This document shows positions 43,350-52,778 of a DNA stretch of 64,000 nt, piece after piece. The notes under the pieces were generated by a model. That model was not told the origin of the DNA. It ran no database searches and saw nothing but the letters and a program-made list of their open reading frames with translations. A program made the translations under genes and the position numbers. Each line of letters starts with the position of its first letter. Position 1 is the first letter of the stretch. Source of the stretch: Streptomyces sp. JJ36 (GTDB lineage: Bacteria; Actinomycetota; Actinomycetes; Streptomycetales; Streptomycetaceae). The stretch covers positions 1-64,000 of the forward strand of contig NZ_JACYHE010000002.1 in NCBI RefSeq assembly GCF_021696945.1. The letters are read 5' to 3'.

Positions 43350-44366
43350 ATGCTCAGCGAACGCAGACTCGAGGTGCTCCGCGCCATCGTGCAGGACTAC
43401 GTCGGCACGGAGGAGCCCGTCGGGTCGAAGGCGCTCACCGAGCGGCACAACCTGCAGGTCTCGCCGGCGACCGTGCGCAACGACATGGCCGCGCTGGAGG
43501 ACGAGGGCTACATCGCCCAGCCGCACACCAGCGCGGGCCGCATCCCCACCGACAAGGGATACCGCCTCTTCGTGGACAAGCTGGCCGGCGTCAAGCCGCT
43601 GTCCTCGCCCGAGCGCCGCGCCATCCAGAACTTCCTGGAGGGCGCCGTGGACCTGGACGACGTGGTCGGCCGGACGGTGCGGCTGCTGGCGCAGCTCACC
43701 CGGCAGGTCGCCGTCGTCCAGTACCCCTCGCTGACCCGTTCCACGGTGCGCCACGTCGAACTGCTGTCGCTGGCGCCCGCGCGGCTGATGCTGGTGCTCA
43801 TCACCGACACCGGCCGGGTCGAGCAGCGCATGGTGGACACCCCCGCGCCGCTCGGCGAGGCCACCGTCGCGGATCTGCGCGCCCGGCTGAACAGCGCGGT
43901 GACGGGCGAGCGCTTCACCGCGGTGCCGCGGCTGGTCCAGGACCTGCCGGAGGCCTTCGACGCGGAGGACCGCGGTGCGATCTCCGCCGTCCTGGCGACG
44001 CTGCTGGAGACGCTGGTCGAGGAGACCGAGGAACGGCTGATGATCGGCGGCACCGCCAATCTCACCCGCTTCGGCCACGACTTCCCGCTCACCATCCGGC
44101 CGGTGCTGGAGGCGCTGGAGGAGCAGGTCGTGCTGCTCAAGCTGCTGGGCGAGGCCACGGACTCCGGCATGACCGTACGTATCGGGCATGAGAACGCCCA
44201 CGAGGGCCTGAGTTCCACATCGGTCGTATCCGTCGGTTACGGTTCGGGCGACGAGGCGGTCGCCAAACTCGGCGTGGTCGGACCGACCCGCATGGATTAC
44301 CCCGGAACGATGGGAGCGGTACGCGCAGTGGCACGTTACGTCGGACAGATTCTCGCGGAGTCGTAA
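43350..44366 (+). CDS. hrcA: Heat-inducible transcription repressor HrcA
   Basis: 338 residues from ATG 43350; GGGAGG 6 bases upstream decides the start over the longer open frame. Winged-helix N-terminus with [19 protein letters not shown], then the segment [18 protein letters not shown], and a C-terminal region with [20 protein letters not shown], all standard for HrcA. It binds CIRCE and is folded with help from GroEL. The stop codon touches the dnaJ start directly. Confidence 0.97.
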   Translation: MLSERRLEVLRAIVQDYVGTEEPVGSKALTERHNLQVSPATVRNDMAALEDEGYIAQPHTSAGRIPTDKGYRLFVDKLAGVKPLSSPERRAIQNFLEGAVDLDDVVGRTVRLLAQLTRQVAVVQYPSLTRSTVRHVELLSLAPARLMLVLITDTGRVEQRMVDTPAPLGEATVADLRARLNSAVTGERFTAVPRLVQDLPEAFDAEDRGAISAVLATLLETLVEETEERLMIGGTANLTRFGHDFPLTIRPVLEALEEQVVLLKLLGEATDSGMTVRIGHENAHEGLSSTSVVSVGYGSGDEAVAKLGVVGPTRMDYPGTMGAVRAVARYVGQILAES

Positions 44367-45500
44367 GTGGCGACGGACTACTACGCGGTCCTCGGCGTGC
44401 AGCGTGACGCTTCGCAGGACGAGATCAAGAAGGCCTTCCGGCGGCTGGCCCGGGAGCTGCACCCGGACGTCAATCCGGACCCGAAGACGCAGGAGCGCTT
44501 CAAGGAGATCAACACCGCCTACGAGGTGCTCTCCGACCCGCAGAAGAAGCAGGTCTACGACCTCGGCGGGGACCCGGCGGCCGGCGCGGCCGGCGGCGGC
44601 GCGGGCGGCTTCGGCGCCGGCTTCGGGAACTTCTCCGACATCATGGACGCCTTCTTCGGCACCGCCTCGCAGCGCGGGCCGCGGTCCCGCACCCGCCGGG
44701 GCCAGGACGCCATGATCCGCCTGGACATCGACCTGGAGGAGGCCACCTTCGGCACCACCAAGGAGATCCAGGTCGACACCGCGATCGTGTGCGGCACGTG
44801 CAGCGGCGAGGGTGCGGCCCCCGGCACCTCCGCGCAGACCTGCGACATGTGCCGCGGCCGCGGTGAGGTCTCCCAGGTCACCCGCTCCTTCCTCGGCCAG
44901 GTCATGACCTCCCGGCCCTGCCCGCAGTGCCAGGGCTTCGGCACCGTCGTGCCCACGCCCTGCCCGGAGTGCGCGGGCGACGGGCGGATCCGCTCCCGGC
45001 GCACCCTCACCGTGAAGATCCCGGCGGGTGTGGACAACGGCACGCGCATCCAGCTCGCCGGCGAGGGCGAGGTCGGCCCCGGCGGCGGCCCGGCCGGCGA
45101 CCTCTACGTCGAGATCCACGAGACCCCGCACTCCGTCTTCCAGCGCCGCGGGGACGACCTGCACTGCACGGTCACCATCCCGATGACGGCGGCCGCCCTC
45201 GGCACCAAGGTGCCGCTGGAGACGCTGGACGGCATGGAGGAGGTCGACATCCGGCCCGGCACCCAGTCCGGCCAGTCGATCCCGCTGCACGAGCGCGGCG
45301 TCACCCACCTGCGCGGCGGCGGCCGCGGCCAGCTCATCGTGCACGTCGAGGTGTTGACGCCGACCAAGCTGGAGCCGGAGGAGGAGGAGCTGCTGCGCCG
45401 GCTCGCCACGCTGCGCGGCGAGGAGCGGCCGCAGGGCCAGTTCCAGCCGGGGCAGCAGGGGCTCTTCTCCCGCCTGAAGGACGCGTTCAACGGCCGCTGA
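44367..45500 (+). CDS. dnaJ: Chaperone DnaJ (HrcA-linked copy)
   Basis: 377 residues from GTG 44367, zero bases after the hrcA stop, so translation is coupled. It has the J domain with HPD (32-34), a Gly/Phe-rich linker (~70-85; [12 protein letters not shown]), four zinc-finger CxxCxGxG repeats ([32 protein letters not shown]) and the C-terminal substrate-binding domains. In Streptomyces the hrcA-linked gene is usually called dnaJ2, distinct from the dnaK-operon copy. Heat-induced through CIRCE. Confidence 0.97.
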   Translation: MATDYYAVLGVQRDASQDEIKKAFRRLARELHPDVNPDPKTQERFKEINTAYEVLSDPQKKQVYDLGGDPAAGAAGGGAGGFGAGFGNFSDIMDAFFGTASQRGPRSRTRRGQDAMIRLDIDLEEATFGTTKEIQVDTAIVCGTCSGEGAAPGTSAQTCDMCRGRGEVSQVTRSFLGQVMTSRPCPQCQGFGTVVPTPCPECAGDGRIRSRRTLTVKIPAGVDNGTRIQLAGEGEVGPGGGPAGDLYVEIHETPHSVFQRRGDDLHCTVTIPMTAAALGTKVPLETLDGMEEVDIRPGTQSGQSIPLHERGVTHLRGGGRGQLIVHVEVLTPTKLEPEEEELLRRLATLRGEERPQGQFQPGQQGLFSRLKDAFNGR

Positions 45501-45594
45501 CCCGGGCGGCCGGAGCCTGTGCCCGCCCGGCGGGGCGCGGCACGGCCGCCGTACGGGGGCGGGTTCCGGTTCCCCTGCTGCCGTGCGGCAGCGC

Positions 45595-45614
45595 GGGCCC
45601 GCCCCGGCGGGCCC
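45595..45614 (+). terminator. Candidate terminator after dnaJ
   Basis: GGGCCCGC (45595-45602), loop CCCG, GCGGGCCC (45607-45614), 95 bases past the dnaJ stop and 26 before the next ATG. Confidence 0.4.
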
Positions 45615-45639
45615 CGGGGCCGCGTGACAGGATGACGGC

Positions 45640-46728
45640 ATGTCCTCCGCGCCGACCTCCCTCTCCGCCCTGAGTGAGTACCCGATCGTGCAGGCCCCCA
45701 TGGCGGGCGGCGCGTCCTGTCCCGGTCTGGCCGCCGCCGTCTGCGAGGCCGGCGGCCTCGGTTTCCTCGCCGCCGGCTACAAGACGCCGGAGGCGATGTA
45801 CGAGGAGATCAAGCGGCTCCGGAGCCAGACCGGCCGCCCCTTCGGGGTGAATCTCTTCCTGCCGCAGCCGCCCGTCGCCGACCCGGCCGCCGTGGAGACC
45901 TACCGCGGCCAGCTCGCCGACGAGGCCGCCTGGTACGAGACCGAGCTGGGCGACCCGGACCAGGGCAACGACGACGCGTTCGAGGCGAAGACCGCCATCC
46001 TGCTGGACGACCCGGTGCCGGTGGTCTCCTTCACCTTCGGCTGCCCGCGGAGCCAGGTGGTCGACCGCTTCCGCAAGGCGGGCACGTTCACCGTCGTCAC
46101 CGTCACCGCCGCCGAGGAGGCCCTCGCCGCGCAGGAGGCCGGCGCGGACGCCCTGTGCGTCCAGGGCATCGAGGCGGGCGGCCACCAGGGCACCCACCAC
46201 GACGACCCGCAGACCGACGCCGCCCGCTCCGGGCTCGGCCTGCTCGCGCTGATCGCGCAGGTCCGGGAGGCCACCCGGCTGCCGCTGATCGCCTCCGGCG
46301 GTCTGATGCGCGGCGCCCAGATCGCCGCCGTGCTGGCGGCCGGCGCGGACGCGGCCCAGCTCGGCACGGCCTTCCTGGTCTGCCCCGAGTCCGGGGCCAA
46401 CGCGCTGCACAAGCAGTCGATGACACACCCGCTCTTCACCCGCACCGAGCTGACCCGCGCCTTCTCCGGCCGCCCGGCGCGGGGCCTGGTCAACCGCTTC
46501 ATCCGGGAGCACGGCCGCTATGCCCCCGCCGCCTACCCCCAGGTGCACCATCTGACCTCGCCGCTGCGCAAGGCCGCCGCGAAGGCCGGGGACCCGCAGG
46601 CCATGGCGCTCTGGGCCGGGCAGGGGCACCGGCTGGCCCGGCAGCTCCCCGCCGGGGAGCTGGTGGAGGTGCTGGCCGCGGAGCTGGCCGTGGCCCGGGA
46701 GGGCGCCGGCCCGCGGGGAGCCTCGTGA
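45640..46728 (+). CDS. Nitronate monooxygenase-like FMN enzyme
   Basis: 362 residues from ATG 45640. A TIM-barrel flavoprotein: N-terminal YPIVQAPMAGGASCPGLAAA, the class I NMO signature in VQGIEAGGHQGTH, phosphate-binding IASGGLMRGAQIAAVLAAGADAAQLGTAFL. It oxidises propionate-3-nitronate or related nitronates; many homologs are of unknown real substrate. Its stop overlaps rsmE by 4 bases (GTGA), so they are cotranscribed, an odd functional pairing. CAGGAT lies 6 bases before the ATG. Confidence 0.9.
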   Translation: MSSAPTSLSALSEYPIVQAPMAGGASCPGLAAAVCEAGGLGFLAAGYKTPEAMYEEIKRLRSQTGRPFGVNLFLPQPPVADPAAVETYRGQLADEAAWYETELGDPDQGNDDAFEAKTAILLDDPVPVVSFTFGCPRSQVVDRFRKAGTFTVVTVTAAEEALAAQEAGADALCVQGIEAGGHQGTHHDDPQTDAARSGLGLLALIAQVREATRLPLIASGGLMRGAQIAAVLAAGADAAQLGTAFLVCPESGANALHKQSMTHPLFTRTELTRAFSGRPARGLVNRFIREHGRYAPAAYPQVHHLTSPLRKAAAKAGDPQAMALWAGQGHRLARQLPAGELVEVLAAELAVAREGAGPRGAS

Positions 46729-47465
46729 CGACCGCTCCGGTCTTCCTCGCCGAGGACCTGCGGCCGGCCGCGGGCACCGTGGTCCTGGCGGGCCCGGAGG
46801 GGCGGCACGCCGTCTCCGTACGCCGGATGCGCCCCGGCGAGGAGGTCGTCCTCACGGACGGCTGGGGCACCGGCGCGTACGGCACCGTGGCCGCCGTGGA
46901 GGGCAAGGACCGCATGGAGGTTGCCGTCACCCGGGTGCACACCGAGCCGGAGCCGCGGCCGCGGATCACCGTGGTGCAGGCGCTGCCCAAGGGGGACCGC
47001 GGCGAGCTGGCCGTGGAGACCATGACGGAGACCGGCGTGGACGCCGTGGTGCCGTGGTCCGCCGCCCGGTGCGTCACCCGGTGGCGCGGGGAGCGCGGCG
47101 CCAAGGCGCTGGCCAAGTGGCGGGCCGCGGCCCGCGAGGCGGGCAAGCAGGCGCGCCGGCTGCGCTTTCCGCACATCGCCGAACCGGTGACCACCGGCGG
47201 GCTGGTCCCGCTGCTCCGCGACGCCGCGTTCGCGGCCGTGCTCCACGAGTCGGGCGGCGCACCGCTGGCCACCGCCGAGCTGCCGGCGGAGGGCGGGATC
47301 GTGCTGGTCGTCGGGCCGGAGGGGGGCGTCGCCCCGGAGGAGCTTGCCGTCTTCGAGGAGGCCGGTGCGGCGCCGTACCGGCTGGGCCCCACGGTGCTCC
47401 GCACCTCCACCGCCGGCACCGCCGCCACCGCCGTGCTGCTGGCCCGCACCGGCCGCTGGTCCTAG
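46725..47465 (+). CDS. rsmE: 16S rRNA (uracil-1498-N3)-methyltransferase
   Basis: 246 residues from GTG 46725 (GGGGAG 4 bases upstream), overlapping the preceding stop. SPOUT-class methyltransferase: N-terminal PUA-like part (VVLAGPEGRHAVSVRRMRPG), then ITVVQALPKGDRGELAVETM, WSAARCVTRW and the knot motifs VLVVGPEGGVAPEEL and LGPTVLRTSTAGTAA. RsmE methylates U1498 of 16S rRNA. The arrangement after dnaJ is typical of bacteria. Confidence 0.96.
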   Translation: MTTAPVFLAEDLRPAAGTVVLAGPEGRHAVSVRRMRPGEEVVLTDGWGTGAYGTVAAVEGKDRMEVAVTRVHTEPEPRPRITVVQALPKGDRGELAVETMTETGVDAVVPWSAARCVTRWRGERGAKALAKWRAAAREAGKQARRLRFPHIAEPVTTGGLVPLLRDAAFAAVLHESGGAPLATAELPAEGGIVLVVGPEGGVAPEELAVFEEAGAAPYRLGPTVLRTSTAGTAATAVLLARTGRWS

Positions 47466-47574
47466 GGCCTGTCCGGACCGGCCCCGGCCCGCAGCGGGGC
47501 GCGGAGCGCCCGGATGCCCCGCAGCCGGTAGCATCCGTGCGTACCGACCATCACGTCACGCCGGAGGCGCCACC

Positions 47575-47952
47575 GTGCCGGGAGAGCCGCAGGCCGACTG
47601 CCTGTTCTGCAAGATCGTCGCGGGTGAGGTCCCCGCCACCGTCGTCCGGGAGACCGAGACCACCGTCGCCTTCCGGGACATCAACCCGCAGGCCCCCACC
47701 CACATCCTGGTGATCCCCAAGGGCCACTACGCCGACGCCGCCACGCTCGCCGCCGAGGCGCCGCAGCTCGTCGCGGACGTGCTGCGCGAGGCGGGCACGG
47801 TGGCCGCCGAGGAGAAGATCGCCGTGCGGGACGGCGGGCCGGGCACCGGCTACCGCGTCGTCTTCAACACGGGCACGGGCGCCGGCCAGACCGTCTTCCA
47901 CGCGCACGCCCACGTGCTCGGCGGCCGCGGCCTCAACTGGCCGCCCGGCTGA
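47575..47952 (+). CDS. HIT-family nucleotide-binding protein (HinT-like)
   Basis: 125 residues from GTG 47575; GGAGG 7 bases upstream. The N-terminal CLFCKIVAGEVPATVV and C-terminal HIT motif H108AH110AH112VLGG identify a HinT-type nucleoside phosphoramidate hydrolase. Cysteines at the N-terminus (CLFC) may bind zinc. It ends 18 bases before rnz, so the two are likely cotranscribed. Confidence 0.94.
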   Translation: MPGEPQADCLFCKIVAGEVPATVVRETETTVAFRDINPQAPTHILVIPKGHYADAATLAAEAPQLVADVLREAGTVAAEEKIAVRDGGPGTGYRVVFNTGTGAGQTVFHAHAHVLGGRGLNWPPG

Positions 47953-47970
47953 GCGGGGCGGGCCGGCCCC

Positions 47971-48885
47971 GTGTCCGTCCGTGAACTGGTCGTCCTCGGC
48001 ACCGCCAGCCAGGTGCCGACACGCCACCGCAACCACAACGGCTACCTGCTGCGCTGGGACGGCGAGGGCATCCTCTTCGACCCCGGCGAGGGCACCCAGC
48101 GGCAGATGCTGCGGGCCGGGGTGGCCGCGCACGACCTCACCCGGCTCTGTGTGACCCACTTCCACGGCGACCACGCCCTCGGGCTGGCCGGGGTGATCCA
48201 GCGGATCAATCTGGACCGCGTCCCGCACCCGGTCACCGCGCACTTCCCGGCGAGCGGCCGCCGCTTCTTCGACCGGCTGCGGTACGCGACCGCGTACCGC
48301 GAGACCGTGCCGCTCCGGACCGCCCCGGTCGCCGGGAACGGGCCGGTGGTGCTCGACACGGGGCCGGCCGGCACGCTCACCGCCCACCGGCTCTCGCACC
48401 CCGTGGAGTCCTACGGCTACCGGCTGGTCGAGCCGGACGCCCGGCGGATGCTCCCCGAGCGGCTGGCCGAGCACGGCATCCGCGGGCCCGACGCCGGACG
48501 GCTGCAGCGGCAGGGCGCGCTGCGCGGCGTCACCCTGGAGGACGTCAGCGTGCCCCGGCCGGGTCAGCGGTTCGCCTTCGTGATGGACACCCGGCTCTGC
48601 GACGGCGTGTACGCCCTGGCCGAGGGGTGCGACCTGCTGGTCGCCGAGTCCACCTTCCTGGACGCGGAGGCCGCGCTCGCGGAGGAGTACGGGCATCTGA
48701 CGGCGGGCCAGGCGGGGCGTGTCGCCGCCGAGTCGGGCGTACGGCATCTGGTGCTCACCCACTTCAGCCAGCGCTACGCCGATCCCGCGCCGTTCGCGGC
48801 GGAGGCCCGGGAGGCCGGTTTCACCGGTGAGCTGACCGTCGCCGAGGACCTCGCCCGCGTCCCCGTGCCGAAGCGCCGCCCGTGA
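47971..48885 (+). CDS. rnz: Ribonuclease Z (tRNase Z)
   Basis: 304 residues from GTG 47971. N-terminal [20 protein letters not shown], the zinc motif H63-F-H65-G-D67-H68 ([11 protein letters not shown]), and later [29 protein letters not shown] and the C-terminal HFSQRY motif are those of RNase Z, which cuts the 3' trailer from tRNA precursors. This fits the tRNA genes in the window, whose 3'-CCA is not encoded. It converges on era. Confidence 0.94.
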   Translation: MSVRELVVLGTASQVPTRHRNHNGYLLRWDGEGILFDPGEGTQRQMLRAGVAAHDLTRLCVTHFHGDHALGLAGVIQRINLDRVPHPVTAHFPASGRRFFDRLRYATAYRETVPLRTAPVAGNGPVVLDTGPAGTLTAHRLSHPVESYGYRLVEPDARRMLPERLAEHGIRGPDAGRLQRQGALRGVTLEDVSVPRPGQRFAFVMDTRLCDGVYALAEGCDLLVAESTFLDAEAALAEEYGHLTAGQAGRVAAESGVRHLVLTHFSQRYADPAPFAAEAREAGFTGELTVAEDLARVPVPKRRP

Positions 48886-48922
48886 CTCCTTCCGGGCCGC
48901 CGGCGCCCGGGGGAGCCCGGCG

Positions 48923-49873
48923 TCAGAAGCCGAGGCGGCGGAGCTGCCGGGGGTCGCGCTGCCAGTCCTTGGCGACCTTGACGTGCAGGTCCAGGTAGAC
49001 CGGGGTGCCCAGCAGCGCCTCGATGTGCGTGCGGGACCGGGTGCCGACCTCCTTGAGCCGCTTTCCGCCGGGGCCGATGACGATGCCCTTCTGGCTGGGC
49101 CGCTCGATGTAGACGTTGGCGTGCACGTCCAGCAGCGGCCGGTCGGCGGGGCGGCCCTCCCGGGGCACCATCTCCTCGACGACCACCGCGATGGAGTGCG
49201 GCAGCTCGTCCCGTACGCCCTCCAGGGCGGCCTCCCGGATCAGCTCCGCCACCATCACCTGCTCCGGCTCGTCGGTGAGGTCGCCGTCCGGGTAGAGCGG
49301 CGGCCCTTCGGGGAGCAGCGGGACCAGCAGGTCGGCGAGGAGGGAAACCTGGGTGCCGGAGACGGCCGAGACCGGGACGATCTCCGCCCACTCGAAGCCC
49401 AGCTCCTTCCCCAGCCGGTCCACGGCGAGCAGCTGCTCGGCCAGGGCGCCGGGCTCCGCCAGGTCGGTCTTGGTGACCACGGCGACCTTGGGGGTGCGCC
49501 GGAGCCCGGCCAGCTCCTTGGCGATGAAGCGGTCCCCGGGGCCGAACTTCTGGTCCGCGGGCAGACAGAAGCCGATCACGTCGACCTCCGCCCAGGTGGT
49601 GCGCACCACGTCGTTGAGCCGTTCGCCCAGCAGCGTCCGGGGCTTGTGCAGGCCCGGAGTGTCCACCAGCACGAGCTGGGCGTCCGGGCGGTGTACCACG
49701 CCACGCACCGTGTGCCGGGTGGTCTGCGGGCGGTTGGAGGTGATCGCCACCTTCGTGCCCACCAGCGCGTTGGTCAGGGTCGACTTGCCCGCGTTGGGGC
49801 GCCCGACGAAGCACGCGAAGCCCGAGCGGTGCGGGGCGGCCGGGTCCGGGGGCGGGGACGAGGGAGCGTTCAT
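48923..49873 (-). CDS. era: GTPase Era
   Basis: 316 residues from ATG 49873 (ATG 49882 is an alternative; GACAAT lies 7 bases before 49873, leaderless). G1 GRPNAGKST (24-32), G2 region NRPQTTRHTVRG, G3 DTPG, G4 TKTD, then the KH RNA-binding domain with GIVIGPGGKRLKEVG (~265). Era binds the 3' end of 16S rRNA and supports 30S assembly and maturation. It is separated from ybeY and phoH by three unrelated genes; in most bacteria these lie together. Confidence 0.96.
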   Translation of the reverse strand: MNAPSSPPPDPAAPHRSGFACFVGRPNAGKSTLTNALVGTKVAITSNRPQTTRHTVRGVVHRPDAQLVLVDTPGLHKPRTLLGERLNDVVRTTWAEVDVIGFCLPADQKFGPGDRFIAKELAGLRRTPKVAVVTKTDLAEPGALAEQLLAVDRLGKELGFEWAEIVPVSAVSGTQVSLLADLLVPLLPEGPPLYPDGDLTDEPEQVMVAELIREAALEGVRDELPHSIAVVVEEMVPREGRPADRPLLDVHANVYIERPSQKGIVIGPGGKRLKEVGTRSRTHIEALLGTPVYLDLHVKVAKDWQRDPRQLRRLGF

Positions 49874-50071
49874 GACGGCCATTGTCCCCGATGGCGGAGG
49901 CGGCCCGGACCGGTGGTCCGCGGCCCCCGGGGGAGGCAGGGCTTCCTGCCGGGGCCGGCCCGAGCGGCCGGTTCCGGCCGCTCCCGTCCCGGTCGCCCCG
50001 TCCCGGTGGCCCCGCCCGGGCGCCGGGCGACCCGTCCGGGTGCGGACGGGAGGCCCCGGCACCGGAGCCCG

Positions 50072-50422
50072 TCAGCCGGCCGTGAGCGTGGTGTGCGGCA
50101 CGCCGTCCGGGCCGGCCAGCAGCACCGGCGTCCCGGACCCGCCCAGGTCCCGTACGGCCGCCCGGTCCTCCTCCGGGACCGTCTCCGCCTCGCCGACCAC
50201 CGCGGCCGCCTCCAGGGAGGTCGCGCCGGAGGCCACCGCCATCGCCACCGCCGTGCGCAGGGCGCTCAGCCGCAGACTCGGCAGCTCCACGGAGCCGGCC
50301 ACATAGGTGCGGCCCGTCTCGTCCCGGACGGCCGCTCCCTCCGGCACGCCGTTGCGGGCGCGGGTGCTGCGCGCGAGGGTGAGGATCTTGCGGTCTTCCG
50401 GGTCCAGTCCCTGGTCACTCAT
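50072..50422 (-). CDS. Degenerate cytidine-deaminase-like protein
   Basis: 116 residues from ATG 50422; TATGCT lies 7 bases upstream (leaderless). The sequence follows the cytidine-deaminase fold (LARSTRARNGVPEGAAVRDETGRTY, LRLSALRTAVAMAVASGA), but the zinc ligands are missing: there is no CAxE and no PCxxC, and the protein has no cysteine at all. It is therefore probably catalytically inactive, or the fold assignment is wrong. A similar gene near era is, as I recall, annotated as cytidine deaminase in Streptomyces. Function unknown. Confidence 0.8.
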   Translation of the reverse strand: MSDQGLDPEDRKILTLARSTRARNGVPEGAAVRDETGRTYVAGSVELPSLRLSALRTAVAMAVASGATSLEAAAVVGEAETVPEEDRAAVRDLGGSGTPVLLAGPDGVPHTTLTAG

Positions 50423-50483
50423 ACGGGCGAGCATATGCGTCCCGCCCCGCGTGCGGAGGCGACGCCCCGGGCTCCCGGCCGGA

Positions 50484-52622
50484 TCAGCCGGCAGGCCCGG
50501 ACGGGGCACCCGTCCGCTCGGCGGGGGTGCGGTCCCCGGGCAGCGGCCGGGGCCACCACATGGGCTTCCCGACGTCCAGGAAGAGCGCGGAGACCAGCAC
50601 GGAGCGGACGACGAAGGTGTCCAGCAGCACGCCCAGGGCGACCGCGAAGCCGATCTCGGCGAACGCCACCAGGGGCAGGGTGCCCAGGACCGCGAAGGTG
50701 CCCGCCAGTACCAGCCCCGCCGAGGTGATCACGGCGCCGGTGGCCGCCAGCGCCGTCACCGTGCCCGGCCGGGTGCCCTGCACCATGGCCTCCTCGCGCA
50801 CCCGGGTGGAGAGGAAGATGTTGTAGTCCACCCCGAGCGAGACCAGGAAGACGAAGACGAACAGCGGGAACGAGGCGTCCTCACCCGCGAAGTCGAACAG
50901 GTGGCGGAACGCGAGCGCGCTGATGCCCAGTGCGGCGGCGAAGGAGAGCACCACGGTGGCGACCAGCACCAGCGCCGCGACCACCGCCCGCAGCAGCAGC
51001 GCCAGGATGAGCAGCACCACCAGCAGAACCAGCGGCAGCACCACCTGGTTGTCCCGCATCGACGCGGTCTGGGTGTCCAGCAGCGCCGCCGTGCCGCCCC
51101 CCACCAGGGCGTCCGCCCCGGGCACCGCGTGCACGGCGTCACGTACCCGCTCGACGGTGTCCTTGGCCGCCTCGCTGTCGGCGGGCGCGGTCAGCGTCGC
51201 CTCGAACAGCACCCGGCCGTCCTCCTGCGGCGGGGTGCCCGGCGGCACGCCGACCGACTGCGGCACCACGCCCGGCGTCCCGGCCACCACGGCACGCACC
51301 CGCTCGGCCCGGTCCGCGTCCGCGACCACGATCAGCGGGTCGCCGGCACCCGCCGGGAAGTAGCGGGCGGAGACCTGCTGGCCGGTGACCGACGCCGGGG
51401 TGTCGGTGAACGCGTCCTCGTTGCTGAGGCCCTCGGCCCGCAACCCGAGGATGCCGAAGGAGAGCGCCGCCAGCACCACGGCCGCGGTGACCCAGACGGC
51501 CCGCGGCCGGCGGCCCACGGCGCGGCCGATACGGGCCCACACCCCGCGTTCGGTGGGCTCCGGCGATCCCTCGTGCGGGATCAGCGGCCAGAAGATCCAC
51601 CGGCCGGCGATCACCAGCAGCGCCGGGAAGAGCGTGGTCATGGCGAGCACGGCGATCGCGACGCCGATGGCGGCGACCGGGCCGAGGCCGCTGGTCGAGT
51701 TCATCTCGGCGGCCAGCAGCACCAGCATCGCCGCACACACGGTCGCGCCGCTGGCCAGCACCGCCGGGCCGGCCCGGTGCAGCGCGCGGGCCATCGCGTC
51801 GTGCCGGTCGTGGTGACGGCGCAGCTCCTCCCGGTAGCGCGCCACGAGGAGCAGCGCGTAGTCCGTGCCCACGCCGAAGACCAGCACCAGGAAGATGCCC
51901 GCGGTCTGCCCGTTGACCGTCAGCCCGGCATGCTCCGCGAGGAGGTAGACGATCGCCTGCCCGACCAGCAGCGCGGAGATCGCCGAGGCGACCGGCACCA
52001 GCAGCAGCGTCGGGCTGCGGTAGGTGATCAGCAGCGCGATCACCACCACGGACAGCGCCGCCAGCAGCAGCGTGGAGTCGATGCCCTCGAAGACCTCCGA
52101 GAAGTCCGCGGAGGTGCCGCCCGGACCGGTGACGTACACCTGCAGTCCGCCGCCGTCCCCGACCTCGCGTTCGATGGCGCCGACGGCGTCGGCCAGCCGG
52201 TCGAAGCCCTCCTCGTCCATCAGCACCGGCACGGCGATCCGGGCGGCGCGCGGGTCCTGCCGGCGGTCGAACTCCGGGCCCCGGGTCCGCTCGCCGACGA
52301 TCCCGTGCACGTCCAGGTCCCGCAGCTCCGCGGCGTCCGCCGCGATCCGTTCCCGGTCCGCGGGGGTGAGGCCGCTCTCCCGGACGTAGAGCACCACGGT
52401 CAGCATGGTCTCCGGGCGGAAGTCGTCGGCGATCTCCAGCACCCGGGTGGACTCGGCGCTGCCCGGCAGCCAGGAGGAGGCCTGGTTGTCCTGCGCCTCC
52501 ATCAGCTTCGACGACAGCGGCGCCAGCAGCACGAGCAGCACCAGCCACAGCAGCAGCACGAGCCACTTGGTCCGTCGGCCGCAGACCAGCCGGGCCACAC
52601 CCCGCTGTCGTCCGTCCGCCAT
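50484..52622 (-). CDS. MMPL-family membrane transporter
   Basis: 712 residues from ATG 52622 (GGAGG 7 bases upstream). Two symmetrical halves, each with one helix, an extracytoplasmic domain and five clustered helices; the motifs VFGVGTDYALLLVARYREEL and LVSLGVDYNIFLSTRVREEA are the paired GxDYxxF-type segments of RND/MMPL proteins. These export lipids, siderophores or other hydrophobic compounds using the proton gradient. Substrate unknown; there is no adjacent biosynthetic gene to suggest one. It lies divergent from the amidase gene. Confidence 0.93.
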   Translation of the reverse strand: MADGRQRGVARLVCGRRTKWLVLLLWLVLLVLLAPLSSKLMEAQDNQASSWLPGSAESTRVLEIADDFRPETMLTVVLYVRESGLTPADRERIAADAAELRDLDVHGIVGERTRGPEFDRRQDPRAARIAVPVLMDEEGFDRLADAVGAIEREVGDGGGLQVYVTGPGGTSADFSEVFEGIDSTLLLAALSVVVIALLITYRSPTLLLVPVASAISALLVGQAIVYLLAEHAGLTVNGQTAGIFLVLVFGVGTDYALLLVARYREELRRHHDRHDAMARALHRAGPAVLASGATVCAAMLVLLAAEMNSTSGLGPVAAIGVAIAVLAMTTLFPALLVIAGRWIFWPLIPHEGSPEPTERGVWARIGRAVGRRPRAVWVTAAVVLAALSFGILGLRAEGLSNEDAFTDTPASVTGQQVSARYFPAGAGDPLIVVADADRAERVRAVVAGTPGVVPQSVGVPPGTPPQEDGRVLFEATLTAPADSEAAKDTVERVRDAVHAVPGADALVGGGTAALLDTQTASMRDNQVVLPLVLLVVLLILALLLRAVVAALVLVATVVLSFAAALGISALAFRHLFDFAGEDASFPLFVFVFLVSLGVDYNIFLSTRVREEAMVQGTRPGTVTALAATGAVITSAGLVLAGTFAVLGTLPLVAFAEIGFAVALGVLLDTFVVRSVLVSALFLDVGKPMWWPRPLPGDRTPAERTGAPSGPAG

Positions 52623-52778
52623 CGCCTGACCTCCGGCCCCCGTCGGCCACCCGTCCGGCGCCGGTGCCGGGCACCGGGCGCCTCTGCGGCAGTATCACCC
52701 GCCCCGCTCCCGGGCGCGCGGCGGACGGGTCTGGTGCAATGAGCCGGGTCGGGTTCCGGGCACCGGAGAGGAGTACCC

